The notes under the pieces: model-generated | Seen by the model: only the letters and a program-made list of their open reading frames with translations | Told to the model about the DNA's origin: nothing | The model's database searches: none | Translations under genes and position numbers: made by a program | Shown: positions 1 to 8,572 of the stretch, one piece after another | Numbering within the stretch: position 1 is the first letter of the stretch | How the letters are laid out: the number at the start of each line of letters is the position of its first letter | Origin: Synechococcales cyanobacterium C42_A2020_086 | Lineage (GTDB): Bacteria > Cyanobacteriota > Cyanobacteriia > Elainellales > Elainellaceae | Length of the DNA stretch: 64,000 nucleotides | Assembly: GCA_015272325.1 (NCBI GenBank) | Contig: JACYLU010000036.1 | Location: 62,001-126,000 of the forward strand | Direction of reading: 5' to 3'

Positions 1-1735
1 CGCGGTTTTCAATCATGAGTGGAATCGCCACAGCCGCTTGCGTGCCGGAGGGAACATAGCGCTCTGCCAACGTAGGGTAGCGCTGGTAATATTCTTCGGG
101 AGAACTGATAATCACCATCTGCCCTGTGCGAATAGCATCCGTGACAGGCAACGAGGCGGACAGCGGTATCTGCCGATAGGGTTCGATTTCTTCCGGGGCA
201 TAGCCTATAACGCCCACAATCTCAGCAAAGTTGCGATCGGCTAAACGCTGAGTCACCCACCCTCGTCGCGCGCCTAGAGCCGCTAATCCTTGGTTTAACA
301 GCACCGCAGAAATTTCGGCCGTTGTCATGGCCCGGGCCAGCGATGCGGTTAGCTGCTGCAATTGGGCAATGCGCCACATGTTTAGCTCGGCCAACTGGCG
401 GGCGCTTTGCTCGCGCTGCAACAGGCTATCGCGCTCCTCTTCTTGCTGCTTTTGGGTGGTCACATCGACCGTGATGCCATCAAATCGCACCGGACGGCCC
501 TGCTCATCGTAGAAAGCAGAGCCAATGGCATGAATCCAGCGCAGCCGACCGCAGGGAGCAATGGTGCGATACGTGCTGTCATAAATGCTGTGGGTCTCAA
601 TAGCGCGAGCAATGGCCCGACGGGTGCCCAGCCGATCATCGGGATGCAGCCGTTCATAGAAGAGATCGATCGTGACTTCTGCTTCGGGGGGTAGCCCAAA
701 ATGCTCTTTGCATTTGTCGTTCCATTCGAGTTTGGAGAAGGGCAGGTCGCAGAACCAGACACCTAGCTCGGAAACGCGCAGCACCAAATCCAACCGTTCC
801 TGATAGATCTTGAGCGAATGCTCTAACTGCTTTTGGTTGGAAATGTCTTGGTAATAAATGCAAATGCCTCCATCTCTGAGCGGGTAGGCATGGCAAGCTA
901 GCCAGCGTTCGCGGGGCGGATAGTATTCCTCGAAGTGCACCACCAGCTGGCTCTGCATGGTGCGTTGCAGTTCGGTGCGAAATTTTAGATTGGGCGTATC
1001 TGGAAACAGCATCCACAGCGTCTGTCCGACAACCTGAGACTGCGTAACACCTAGGATGCGCTCGCCTTGCGGATTAAGATAGGTGAACCGCCACTGTGAA
1101 TCCAAGGAAGCGAACCCTTCGCTGATGGTTTCCAGAACACTAAAAGTTTTACGATGGGCTTCCTGAACGGCAATCTCAGCCTGCTGCCGACCAGTAACAT
1201 CGAGCACAAGGCATAGCACCGATTCCACGTTGGATTGAGCATCAAACAAAACCGAGCTGTACCACTCGCAGTCAATCACCGCTCCACTTTTTGTGACATT
1301 GCGATGGCGCGTTACCTGGCGCTGCACCCGCCCCTGCAGCAACTGTTCAACTGCCTGCTGCACCGTAAACTGATCATCAGGATGTACAAAATTTTGGGGA
1401 CAGGGCTGCTGCCCCAGCATCTCAGTTGCTGTCCAACCAAAGAGGTCCTCGGCTCGTCCTGCCCAGCGGCAGATGCGATAGTGCCGATCCCACTCAATGA
1501 CGGCCAGCGGGGAATTGTCTAGATGCAGGGCTAGTATTTCCTGGTGATCTGGTTCAGCGCAACCCCCTGCTACTGCCGAGGCACCCTCTAACTGAGACTG
1601 ATATCCCCCTGAATGGTCAGCCTGAGGGGGAGCCGACTGCAACCGAGATAGTTGTTCCCGTAATTGAGTCAATTCATGTAAGAGCTGCTCTCGGGTTTTT
1701 TCTTCATCGGGTCTTCCACACCCCTCTGACACCAT
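1..1735 (-). CDS. PAS/GAF multi-sensor protein, probable histidine kinase (C-terminus outside window)
   Basis: The frame stays open from an ATG at 1735 down to base 1, so about 578 N-terminal codons are present and no stop is reached. Three PAS/PAC-type units follow a short coiled N-terminus: roughly residues 70-190 (PLAVIEWD, then FVHPDD), 200-320 (ETISEGFASLD) and 330-445 (ERLHPDDR, ending FDGITVDVTTQKQ). A GAF-like domain begins near residue 475. This order is usual for cyanobacterial membrane-free sensor kinases, but the kinase domain is not visible, so a cyclase or phosphodiesterase output is possible. The start at 1735 is chosen because AGGAG sits 9 nt upstream; an in-frame ATG at 1744 overlaps that AGGAG. 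Confidence 0.85.
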   Translation of the reverse strand, partial: MVSEGCGRPDEEKTREQLLHELTQLREQLSRLQSAPPQADHSGGYQSQLEGASAVAGGCAEPDHQEILALHLDNSPLAVIEWDRHYRICRWAGRAEDLFGWTATEMLGQQPCPQNFVHPDDQFTVQQAVEQLLQGRVQRQVTRHRNVTKSGAVIDCEWYSSVLFDAQSNVESVLCLVLDVTGRQQAEIAVQEAHRKTFSVLETISEGFASLDSQWRFTYLNPQGERILGVTQSQVVGQTLWMLFPDTPNLKFRTELQRTMQSQLVVHFEEYYPPRERWLACHAYPLRDGGICIYYQDISNQKQLEHSLKIYQERLDLVLRVSELGVWFCDLPFSKLEWNDKCKEHFGLPPEAEVTIDLFYERLHPDDRLGTRRAIARAIETHSIYDSTYRTIAPCGRLRWIHAIGSAFYDEQGRPVRFDGITVDVTTQKQQEEERDSLLQREQSARQLAELNMWRIAQLQQLTASLARAMTTAEISAVLLNQGLAALGARRGWVTQRLADRNFAEIVGVIGYAPEEIEPYRQIPLSASLPVTDAIRTGQMVIISSPEEYYQRYPTLAERYVPSGTQAAVAIPLMIENR

Positions 1736-2149
1736 ATCAGGCATCTCCTATTGGTTATTTCATAACGCTTTTGAAACGGGCAAAACGGCACCTATCTGTA
1801 AATGAAGTCTCTGTAAAATAAAGCCAGGTTTTATGACGGCTCCCTAAAAGATGTCAGAGAGCGCTCTCATCTTAAAAAATGCAACTGCTTCTTTACCTTT
1901 ACCTTGAGAAAGATTTCGCCTCGGTGCTCCTATGCCTTGAGTGCCAAACGGTTAAGGGGACTCATCGCGAGCAGGGACGATCGGGTTGCACCACCTTGCG
2001 ACGTGAACAATACATGCAGTCGTTTGGGTCTGGGTGTAATGTGAGATAAGTGTTGAAATAGTTCTCACCCTCCTGTTCTCATTCTTTTTCCATGAGGACC
2101 GCAGTATCTGCTGCCCAATGATGTTCATCCAGACTCAGGAAGATCAGCT
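1736..2149. other. Divergent intergenic region, no gene seen
   Basis: This spacer separates the divergently transcribed sensor and transketolase-like genes and should hold both promoters. It contains one perfect 12-bp palindrome at 1857-1868. No convincing ORF or RNA gene was seen. AGGAAG lies 9 nt before the ATG at 2150. Confidence 0.6.
1857..1868. repeat. Perfect 12-bp palindrome
   Basis: GAGAGCGCTCTC is self-complementary and is flanked by AAGATG on the left and ATCTT on the right, which extends the dyad imperfectly. It lies between two divergent genes and could be an operator or a small hairpin. No binding protein can be named from sequence. Confidence 0.45.
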
Positions 2150-4069
2150 ATGACTGTTGCAACTAGCGTTACGAGTTTCCCTCTTGATCTCAGCGCCTAT
2201 CAGCGCATTAGCCTCGATCCAGCGAATCCCACCCTCAGCGATGAGCAGCGGAGTGCTCTGAAAGCCAATATTCAGCTCTGTCGCGATGCGATTGTATTCT
2301 TCACCGCTACCGGGGCAGCAAGAGGCGTAGGAGGACATACGGGTGGCCCCTATGACACCGTGCCAGAGGTCATGATTCTGGACGCCTTGTTTCGCGGACA
2401 GCCGGATCAGTTTGTGCCGATCTTCTTTGATGAAGCTGGGCATCGGGTGGCGACGCAGTACTTGATGGCAACTCTGTCGGGCGCTTTGCCTGCCGAGCAA
2501 CTCATGCATTACCGCATGGCCGGCTCAAAACTGCCCGGACACCCAGAACTCGGCCTAACGCCGGGCGTTCAGTTTAGCTCGGGGCGCTTGGGGCACATGT
2601 GGCCCTACGTCAACGGGGTTGCCATGGCCAATCCAGGCAAAGCTGTATTCTGCCTCGGGTCTGACGGATCGCAACAGGAAGGAAACGATGCCGAAGCCGC
2701 TCGTCTAGCGGTATCGCAGCATTTGAACGTGAAGCTGCTGATCGACGACAACGATGTCACGATTGCAGGTCATCCCTCGAAGTATCTGCCCGGGTTCAGC
2801 GTTGCTAAAACCCTGGAGGGTCATGGGTTAAAGGTGCTGCAGGGCGATGGGGAAGATCTAGACGGGTTGTATGCTCGAATTTGCGAAGCCATCACCACTC
2901 CTGGTCCGGTCGCAGTAATTAACAAGCGTCCGATGTGCCCCGGCATTGAAGGACTAGAAGGCTCAAATCACGGACATGATGTGATTCCATTGAAGCTAGC
3001 ACTGCAATATCTGGAACAACGCGGGCATCAGGCGGCGGTAGACTATCTGAACAGCATTGAGAAACCTAAGCAAACCTACCAGTTTATTGGCTCTGGCGAT
3101 ACCTGGGATTCCAACCGCAACGTGTTTGGCGATGCAGTGGTCGGCATGCTGGGACAGATGAGCGAAGCTGACCGGAAAGCTAAGGTAATGGTGATCGACA
3201 GCGATCTAGAAGGCTCTTGCGGGCTGAAGAAAATCCACGATGCCTATCCAGAGGTGTTTGTGGCAGCCGGCATTATGGAGCGGGGCAATCTCTCGGCAGC
3301 AGCCGGCTTTGGCATGGAAAAAGGCAAGCAGGGTATCTTCGCGACATTCGCCGCCTTCCTGGAGATGTGCATCTCGGAAATCACCATGGCGCGGCTCAAT
3401 TACTCCAACCTGCTTTGCCATTTCTCCCATTCCGGCATTGACGACATGGCAGACAATACCTGCCACTTTGGCTTGAATAACTTCTTTGCCGACAATGGAC
3501 TCGATGACGGCTACGAAACCCGCCTCTATTTCCCTGCTGACGCTGGGCAGATGAAGGCGTGTGTGCAGGCTGTCTTCAACGATCCCGGACTGCGGTTTAT
3601 CTTCTCGACTCGTTCTAAAACGCCGAATATCCTCGATGCCAACGGCAACAGCCTCTACGGCGATGGCTACCGCTTTACCCCTGGCATGGATGAGGTGGTG
3701 CGCGAAGGCAGTGCGGGCTATATCGTCTCCTTTGGCGATGCCCTCTATCGCGCCCTCGATGCGGTAGAGCGTCTGAAGCAAGAAGGGATGGATGTGGGTC
3801 TGATCAACAAGCCCACCCTCAACGTTGTGGATGAAGCCATGATGGCAAAAGTGGGGACCGCACCATTTGTTTTGGTGGTGGAAGCCTTTAACCGCAAAAC
3901 TGGATTGGGTAGCCGCTTTGGCACTTGGTTGTTAGAGCGGGGCTTTACCCCAAAATATGGCTACCTCGGCACCCATGAGGAAGGCTGCGGTGGACTGTGG
4001 GAGCAGTATCCGCACCAAGGGCTAGATCCGGCGGGCATCATCAGCAAGGTGAAAGCGCTAATGGGCTAG
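2150..4069 (+). CDS. Transketolase-family thiamine-diphosphate enzyme
   Basis: The 639-residue protein has the full transketolase layout: an N-terminal ThDP-binding domain with GGHTGG (61-66), LPGHPELG and GSDG...DDND (170-202, the ThDP/Mg motif), a central pyrimidine domain with FAAFLEM and a C-terminal transketolase domain. Canonical transketolases have SGHPG and GDG...N; here these read GGHTGG and GSDG...ND. It is therefore a divergent paralogue, and the sugar-phosphate substrate is not predictable. It is too short for the roughly 800-residue phosphoketolases. The ATG has a good AGGAAG site. The gene stands alone. The Calvin-cycle transketolase is probably encoded elsewhere. Confidence 0.75.
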   Translation: MTVATSVTSFPLDLSAYQRISLDPANPTLSDEQRSALKANIQLCRDAIVFFTATGAARGVGGHTGGPYDTVPEVMILDALFRGQPDQFVPIFFDEAGHRVATQYLMATLSGALPAEQLMHYRMAGSKLPGHPELGLTPGVQFSSGRLGHMWPYVNGVAMANPGKAVFCLGSDGSQQEGNDAEAARLAVSQHLNVKLLIDDNDVTIAGHPSKYLPGFSVAKTLEGHGLKVLQGDGEDLDGLYARICEAITTPGPVAVINKRPMCPGIEGLEGSNHGHDVIPLKLALQYLEQRGHQAAVDYLNSIEKPKQTYQFIGSGDTWDSNRNVFGDAVVGMLGQMSEADRKAKVMVIDSDLEGSCGLKKIHDAYPEVFVAAGIMERGNLSAAAGFGMEKGKQGIFATFAAFLEMCISEITMARLNYSNLLCHFSHSGIDDMADNTCHFGLNNFFADNGLDDGYETRLYFPADAGQMKACVQAVFNDPGLRFIFSTRSKTPNILDANGNSLYGDGYRFTPGMDEVVREGSAGYIVSFGDALYRALDAVERLKQEGMDVGLINKPTLNVVDEAMMAKVGTAPFVLVVEAFNRKTGLGSRFGTWLLERGFTPKYGYLGTHEEGCGGLWEQYPHQGLDPAGIISKVKALMG

Positions 4070-4096
4070 GGGCTGGTAGGGGCTGATTGGGGCTGA
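4067..4096. repeat. 10-bp tandem repeat, three copies, across a stop codon
   Basis: TAGGGGCTGG, TAGGGGCTGA and TTGGGGCTGA follow head to tail. The first three bases are the stop codon of the transketolase-like gene; the second copy repeats TAG ten bases on. Confidence 0.85.
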
Positions 4097-4220
4097 ACTG
4101 GCGATGGGTCGTCCTCGAACGAGGAGGCCCATTCTGGCCTATCGGCTTAAGAGCGACGCAATTCCTGCCTGCTTTGCAGCGAAAGAAACGCAGACTGAAC
4201 CGTTGAGGGAAATTGTCCTT

Positions 4221-4226
4221 TACAAT
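4221..4226 (+). promoter_or_regulatory. Possible -10 element upstream of DUF751-rbfA
   Basis: TACAAT lies 48 nt before the ATG of the DUF751 gene. No good -35 hexamer stands 17 bp upstream, so the call rests on the -10 match and position only. Confidence 0.35.
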
Positions 4227-4273
4227 AAAACGAGACAACAGGACCTGGGTAAAAGACCCTTCCCGCAACGCTT

Positions 4274-4477
4274 ATGCAGGAATTTTTTAACAACGTTTCC
4301 CGCTACCCGCGGTATCTGATTACCTTTACGTTAGGCGTGCTGTTGACGCTGATCAGCCCCCTGCTGCCGTTATTCAAGCGACCGTCTACGGCCATTGTTA
4401 CCGTGGCGCTCTTGATCGCTGCGTTTGCCTTCCTGACCTTTACCCTCCGCGCTATGCTGGGATTGAATCCAGTTTAG
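4274..4477 (+). CDS. DUF751 family small membrane protein
   Basis: The 67-residue protein has two hydrophobic helices (about 16-33 and 41-58), the N-terminal pattern FFNNVSRYPRY and the C-terminal LRAMLGLNPV, both hallmarks of the cyanobacterial/plastid DUF751 family as I know it. The family is usually found directly upstream of rbfA, as here (91 nt gap, same strand). No function is established. No strong ribosome binding site precedes the ATG. Confidence 0.85.
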   Translation: MQEFFNNVSRYPRYLITFTLGVLLTLISPLLPLFKRPSTAIVTVALLIAAFAFLTFTLRAMLGLNPV

Positions 4478-4567
4478 GTTGGCTATCTTGTGATCTGGAG
4501 GCTGCAATAATGCCCGAGCACAGCAACTCAAGACGGTCGGTCGTTAATTTATGAAGAGGAGCGCATT

Positions 4568-4960
4568 ATGGCTACCAGTCGGCGAGTGGCTCGCGTGGCA
4601 GAGCTGATCAAACGAGAAGTCAGTCAGCTGTTATTTTCTGGTATTAAAGATGACCGAGTCGGTACGGGCATGGTTAGCGTCACAGATGTGGATGTCTCGG
4701 GCGATCTGCAGCACGCTAAGATTTTCGTCAGCATATACGGCAGCGATGAAGCCCGTGCTGAAACCATGGCAGGGCTAAAATCTGCCACAGGTTATGTCCG
4801 CAGTGAGCTGGGGCAGCGGATCCGTCTGCGGCGCACCCCGGAAATTATTTTTCTCGAAGACCGCTCGATTGAACGGGGCACGAAGGTTCTGTCGCTGATT
4901 AACCAGCTCAGCCAAGAGCGCAAGCTGATGGATGATCTGGACGCCACTGAAGACACCTAA
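4568..4960 (+). CDS. rbfA: Ribosome-binding factor A
   Basis: RbfA is a KH-fold factor that helps mature the 16S rRNA 5' end and the 30S subunit, notably in the cold. The 130-residue protein has the family's N-terminal [18 protein letters not shown], the central [20 protein letters not shown] and the C-terminal [24 protein letters not shown] stands 6 nt before the ATG. The TAA lies in a 13-bp tandem duplication shared with the start of the next gene, from which it is separated by 12 nt. Confidence 0.95.
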   Translation: MATSRRVARVAELIKREVSQLLFSGIKDDRVGTGMVSVTDVDVSGDLQHAKIFVSIYGSDEARAETMAGLKSATGYVRSELGQRIRLRRTPEIIFLEDRSIERGTKVLSLINQLSQERKLMDDLDATEDT

Positions 4961-4973
4961 TGAAGACACCTAA
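4948..4973. repeat. Exact 13-bp tandem duplication at the rbfA stop / glycosidase start
   Basis: TGAAGACACCTAA occurs twice without a gap. The first copy carries the rbfA stop. The second copy repeats the TAA, and its last base is the A of the downstream gene's ATG. Confidence 0.95.
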
Positions 4974-6652
4974 TGACAGCCAGTGAGTATCAGGCGATGG
5001 GAGGGCTGCCGCACTGGAGCACCCTGTCGTTACCTCACCAGGTTGCCCAGCTCATTGTGGTGCGGGCATCGGGCTACCTGTTCGATCATCAGATCCAGTA
5101 CCCCGAGTGGGAACCGCCAGCAGCGGTGTTGCAGCACTGGCTTTCGAATCTGGGGATGGGCGGCGTGATTTTGCTAGGCGGCAGTGCTGTCGAGGTGGCA
5201 TCGCGGACGCGGCAGTTGCAGGATTGGGCGACGGTGCCCTTGCTGATTGCGGCAGATATTGAAGAAGGCGTGGGACAGCGATTTAGTGGAGCGACCGGGT
5301 TTCCGCCGCCAATGGCCCTTGGGGCGATCGCTCAACGAGATCTCCATGCCGCCACAACCTACGCCGAAGCCATGGGGGCAATCACTGCTGAGGAGGCCAG
5401 GGCCATTGGCATTAACTGGCTGCTAGCTCCGGTGGTGGATGTTAACAATAATCCTGAAAACCCGGTAATCAATGTCCGCGCTTGGGGAGAAACCCCAGAG
5501 CAGGTCAGCCAGCTCACTACGGCATTTCTCCGGGGCACAAAGCAAGTGCTGACGACGGCTAAACATTTTCCTGGCCACGGCGACACAGCCACCGATTCTC
5601 ATCTTGACCTGCCCGTGATTCCCCACGATAAAGCGCGGCTAATGCAGATCGAGTTGCCGCCTTTTCAGCAGGCTATTGCGGCTGGAGTCGATGCGGTGAT
5701 GACAGCTCATCTGCATCTGCCGGCCCTCGATCCGGTCTATCCGGCTACTCTGTCGCCCGCTCTCCTCACTGGGGAACTGCGGCAGCGGTTAGGCTTCAAG
5801 GGTTTGATTGTCACCGATGCGCTGGTCATGGGAGCGATTGCCCACCGCTATGGAGCCAACGAAGCGCCAGTGTTGGCCCTGGAAGCCGGAGCCGATATTG
5901 TGCTGATGCCGGTCGATCCGGTGGGAGCGATTGAGGCAATCTGTGCAGCGGTAGAGAGCGGACGCATCCCGGTGGAGCGAATCCATGCTTCATTGGAGCG
6001 ACTCTGGCGAGCCAAACAGAGGGTTTGCTCTCCGTTCATCTTTGGCGACCCGCCCCACGCTAGGCAGCAGACTCCTCCGCCAATGGCAATCGAGGCTCTG
6101 GCGCGTCCCCAAGCCCTGACCACCGCTTCCGCGATGTTGCGCGACTCGATGCAGGTCTATCATCCTGAATCGTCGCGACTGCATTCCCGAGAGTCAACCG
6201 ACAAGCACAATCTAATTCTGGTGGATGATGCCTTGAGCTGTAACTTTCTGAGACGACAGGCTCCGGCAATCGCGCTGCCGCAGGAGTGGGGCTACTCGCT
6301 GCAGGTGATCGACAGCTACACGCCGATCAGGATTCAAGAGCAATCGACCCAGCCTCCGTCTGCAACTCTTTTGCAACTATTTATTCGCGGCAATCCCTTT
6401 CGCAGTAGTGCCAATCTCCTAGCATTGGCGCAGCAGTGGCTTATCTATCTGCAACAAACCAATCAACTTCAGGCAGTCGCGATCTACGGCAGCCCCTATG
6501 TGTTGGCGCAGCTTCGTCCGCAAATGCCGCCCGATGTTCCCTACGTCTTCACCTATGGGCAGATGCCGGCAGCGCAGGCAATTGCACTACAGGCGTTGTT
6601 TGCCACCGCTCCTGCGCAGCAGACCAGCCGGCCTCGCGAATTTACAGATTAA
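4973..6652 (+). CDS. Glycoside hydrolase family 3 protein, beta-N-acetylglucosaminidase type
   Basis: The 559-residue protein has a GH3 N-terminal TIM barrel with DIEEGVGQRF near residue 95 and KHFPGHGDTATDSHLDLP near 197, the signature holding the His/Asp pair used by NagZ-type enzymes. The second half (about 360-559) is a weaker GH3 C-terminal-like domain. NagZ enzymes remove GlcNAc from muropeptides in cell-wall recycling; no signal peptide is seen, consistent with a cytoplasmic place. NagZ itself is about 340 residues, so this longer form is not called nagZ. The ATG follows rbfA closely, with no good Shine-Dalgarno, suggesting cotranscription. Confidence 0.85.
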   Translation: MTASEYQAMGGLPHWSTLSLPHQVAQLIVVRASGYLFDHQIQYPEWEPPAAVLQHWLSNLGMGGVILLGGSAVEVASRTRQLQDWATVPLLIAADIEEGVGQRFSGATGFPPPMALGAIAQRDLHAATTYAEAMGAITAEEARAIGINWLLAPVVDVNNNPENPVINVRAWGETPEQVSQLTTAFLRGTKQVLTTAKHFPGHGDTATDSHLDLPVIPHDKARLMQIELPPFQQAIAAGVDAVMTAHLHLPALDPVYPATLSPALLTGELRQRLGFKGLIVTDALVMGAIAHRYGANEAPVLALEAGADIVLMPVDPVGAIEAICAAVESGRIPVERIHASLERLWRAKQRVCSPFIFGDPPHARQQTPPPMAIEALARPQALTTASAMLRDSMQVYHPESSRLHSRESTDKHNLILVDDALSCNFLRRQAPAIALPQEWGYSLQVIDSYTPIRIQEQSTQPPSATLLQLFIRGNPFRSSANLLALAQQWLIYLQQTNQLQAVAIYGSPYVLAQLRPQMPPDVPYVFTYGQMPAAQAIALQALFATAPAQQTSRPREFTD

Positions 6653-6665
6653 ATTTACAGATTAA
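6640..6665. repeat. Exact 13-bp tandem duplication across the glycosidase stop
   Basis: ATTTACAGATTAA is present twice without a gap. The first copy contains the gene's TAA (6650-6652) and the second repeats it out of frame. Confidence 0.95.
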
Positions 6666-6690
6666 CGGAGTTCAATTGTTCTGAAAACCA

Positions 6691-7290
6691 CTAGAAGCGA
6701 GAGCTATAGCGCTCTTCCGCCCAAGGCTCGCCCCGCTCATGGTAGCCATTGCGCTCCCAGAAGCCGAGTTCCATATGGTCGAGAAATTCCAGTCCGTTGA
6801 TCCACTTGGCACTTTTCCAGGCATAGAGATGAGGCACCACCAAGCGCATTGGACCGCCATGCTCTGCGGGCAGCGGTTCCCCAAACAGCGTATGGGCAAA
6901 GAAGTTTTCCTCGCGCCGGAAATCCTCCATGGCAATGTTGGTGGTGTAGCCGCCATAGCAGTGCTCCATGATGTGGGTGGCGCGGGGATCAATTTCCAGA
7001 TGCTCTAGGAAATCCGTCACCTTAATTCCGGTCCACTGCACATCTAGCTTCGACCAGGTTGTGACGCAGTGGAAGTCTGCCGTGAAGTTGCTCTGGGGCA
7101 TGGCCATAAAATCATCCCAGGTGAAGGTCTTGGGAGTAGCTAGGCCCCAGACTTTAAACTCCCAGGTTTCAGTGCTGACAATGGGGGTTTGCCCATAGGT
7201 GAGTACTGGAAACCCCTTGGTAAGATGTTGTCCCGGCGGAACCCGCTCTTGAAGTTCGGCACCGGGCTTTTGGAAGAATTTTCCTAACAT
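6691..7290 (-). CDS. Sulfite oxidase-like molybdopterin oxidoreductase
   Basis: The 199-residue protein is a compact sulfite-oxidase-fold domain. FHCVTTWS places the molybdenum-ligating cysteine at about residue 75; HCYGGYTTNIAMEDF and GGPMRLVVPHLYAWKSAKW are the other conserved cofactor segments. It lacks the heme and dimerisation domains of true sulfite oxidases, like the YedY-related small family. No Tat signal is seen. An in-frame ATG at 7380 would add 30 residues, but that leader holds a 13-bp tandem duplication and looks noncoding, so MLGKFFQKPG at 7290 is preferred. The substrate is unknown. Confidence 0.85.
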   Translation of the reverse strand: MLGKFFQKPGAELQERVPPGQHLTKGFPVLTYGQTPIVSTETWEFKVWGLATPKTFTWDDFMAMPQSNFTADFHCVTTWSKLDVQWTGIKVTDFLEHLEIDPRATHIMEHCYGGYTTNIAMEDFRREENFFAHTLFGEPLPAEHGGPMRLVVPHLYAWKSAKWINGLEFLDHMELGFWERNGYHERGEPWAEERYSSRF

Positions 7291-7329
7291 AGACGGCAGC
7301 AGAGGGTAGAGAGAGACTCGATTGACACA

Positions 7330-7355
7330 AGCGTCACTAGAGAGCGTCACTAGAG
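7330..7355. repeat. Exact 13-bp tandem duplication
   Basis: AGCGTCACTAGAG is repeated once directly, upstream of the preferred start of the Moco oxidoreductase. A 13-bp insertion would shift the frame of a longer ORF, which supports the shorter start. Confidence 0.9.
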
Positions 7356-7440
7356 AAGGTGACAGGTACCCATCATCCATACTGCTCGGACACCAGCACG
7401 TTCCAGTAACCCCCTAGCCATCACTGTAGCAAAGGCAGAG

Positions 7441-7614
7441 TTACTCTTCCTCGTCTTCCTCGGGCTGAGGATAAACAAAGCTGCTGGAGCGATCGGTCAA
7501 CACCGACTTGCCAAGGGAGAGCGCTTTCTGGGCGGCCAGGGCAGCCTTGCGTTTCCAGGTTGCTTTGCGCATATCGCGTTTGGATTTCGAGGTTTTCTTC
7601 TTAGGAACAGCCAT
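7441..7614 (-). CDS. rpmF: 50S ribosomal protein bL32
   Basis: The 57-residue basic protein starts [20 protein letters not shown], the cyanobacterial/plastid L32 N-terminus, and ends in an acidic tail (PEEDEEE) seen in cyanobacterial forms. The zinc-binding cysteines of some bL32 proteins are absent. The start is the ATG before AVPKKK; nine upstream in-frame codons are not part of the family. It lies 150 nt upstream of the Moco oxidoreductase on the same strand. Confidence 0.95.
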   Translation of the reverse strand: MAVPKKKTSKSKRDMRKATWKRKAALAAQKALSLGKSVLTDRSSSFVYPQPEEDEEE

Positions 7615-7711
7615 GACGGTGAATCGTTCAGAATTTGACAACCTTTCTATACTACGCTGTCCGTTCCAGAAATGGCATGCATTCCCCGACCAAGCTGCGC
7701 CTCAACCCTTC

Positions 7712-8290
7712 TCAAGGAGGCAGAATAGCCGGTACAGCCGATGGAGACTGAGGGGATGTTCCCGGCGTGAATTCTGGGCTAGGGTCAAAGCCTTCCAGTT
7801 CTAGAAGACGACGAGCACTGCTGTAGTAGGTCGCCCAGCGCTGCGGATCGGGACGACTGCGCCAATCTGCTCGGCTCACATCCAGAACCAGCAGGGGTGC
7901 CGTTTGGCCGCCATTTTGCCCAAGTACCGTGATAGCGACACGATTGACTAAAATATCGCGATCAAAGTTTTGCTGGGCTGCAGCTCTAGCAGCTAGCTCA
8001 GCGCGGCGCATCAAGGCATTGTAATCTTCGCCGGCAGCTCGCTGGACTGTTACAAGTTCCTCATGGGTATAGGCATAGACTGGCAGCGGTCGAATCGCAT
8101 CCGCAATGAGCACAGTGGATAGGCCAATTAGTCCCCCAGTCAATCCCCCAGTCAGCCCTGCGCTGCACAGCAACCCTGCCAAGCAGCGGCGAGTGTTGAA
8201 CCACTGGTTTCGGTGGGTGGGTGGCCAAGCTAGCGGTACAGCTAGGAATTGGGGGAGGCGATGCCACAGGCAAATGCCATTCTGCTTCAT
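7712..8290 (-). CDS. Cyanobacterial protein of unknown function with one membrane helix
   Basis: I do not recognise the family. The 192-residue product has a short N-terminal cytoplasmic part, one Gly/Leu-rich hydrophobic helix (about 41-65, ending at VYA), then a soluble helical/strand domain with VAITVLGQNGGQTAPLLVLD and a Pro/Ser-rich tail. This suggests an exported or membrane-anchored protein. GAGGAG stands 6 nt before the ATG at 8290, so the 25 upstream in-frame codons are excluded. A 12-bp in-frame repeat at 8132-8155 duplicates Gly-Gly-Leu-Thr-like residues within the helix. Confidence 0.7.
   Translation of the reverse strand: MKQNGICLWHRLPQFLAVPLAWPPTHRNQWFNTRRCLAGLLCSAGLTGGLTGGLIGLSTVLIADAIRPLPVYAYTHEELVTVQRAAGEDYNALMRRAELAARAAAQQNFDRDILVNRVAITVLGQNGGQTAPLLVLDVSRADWRSRPDPQRWATYYSSARRLLELEGFDPSPEFTPGTSPQSPSAVPAILPP
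8132..8155. repeat. 12-bp tandem repeat inside a coding helix
   Basis: TCCCCCAGTCAA is followed directly by TCCCCCAGTCAG. It encodes a repeated four-residue step in the membrane helix of the gene at 7712-8290. The unit is a multiple of three. Confidence 0.75.
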
Positions 8291-8572
8291 GCCTATCTCC
8301 TCAAGGTATGTGCTTTGTAGGCAGATAAAACCTGCTGATGAACACAACGGCTTACCGCAGTGCATCAGGAATTGGCTATTATTATAATCGGCTTGCTCCC
8401 ATGACGCGAAGTCGTTTCAGGTGAAGGCTTCTCGCTGCCAGATAGCCCTGCTTCAACGAAATTACTTTGAAAAAAGATTTTATTATCAACCTCTGGGTTT
8501 GTGTTATCGTTAGGGGCAACTTTGCAGGGCTGATTCTAAAGCGTTATCAGACGTTTATTAGGATGAATTGGA

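Noticed and set aside
2150-4069. Phosphoketolase (xfp)
   Set aside because: The protein is about 150 residues too short and has the transketolase domain layout.
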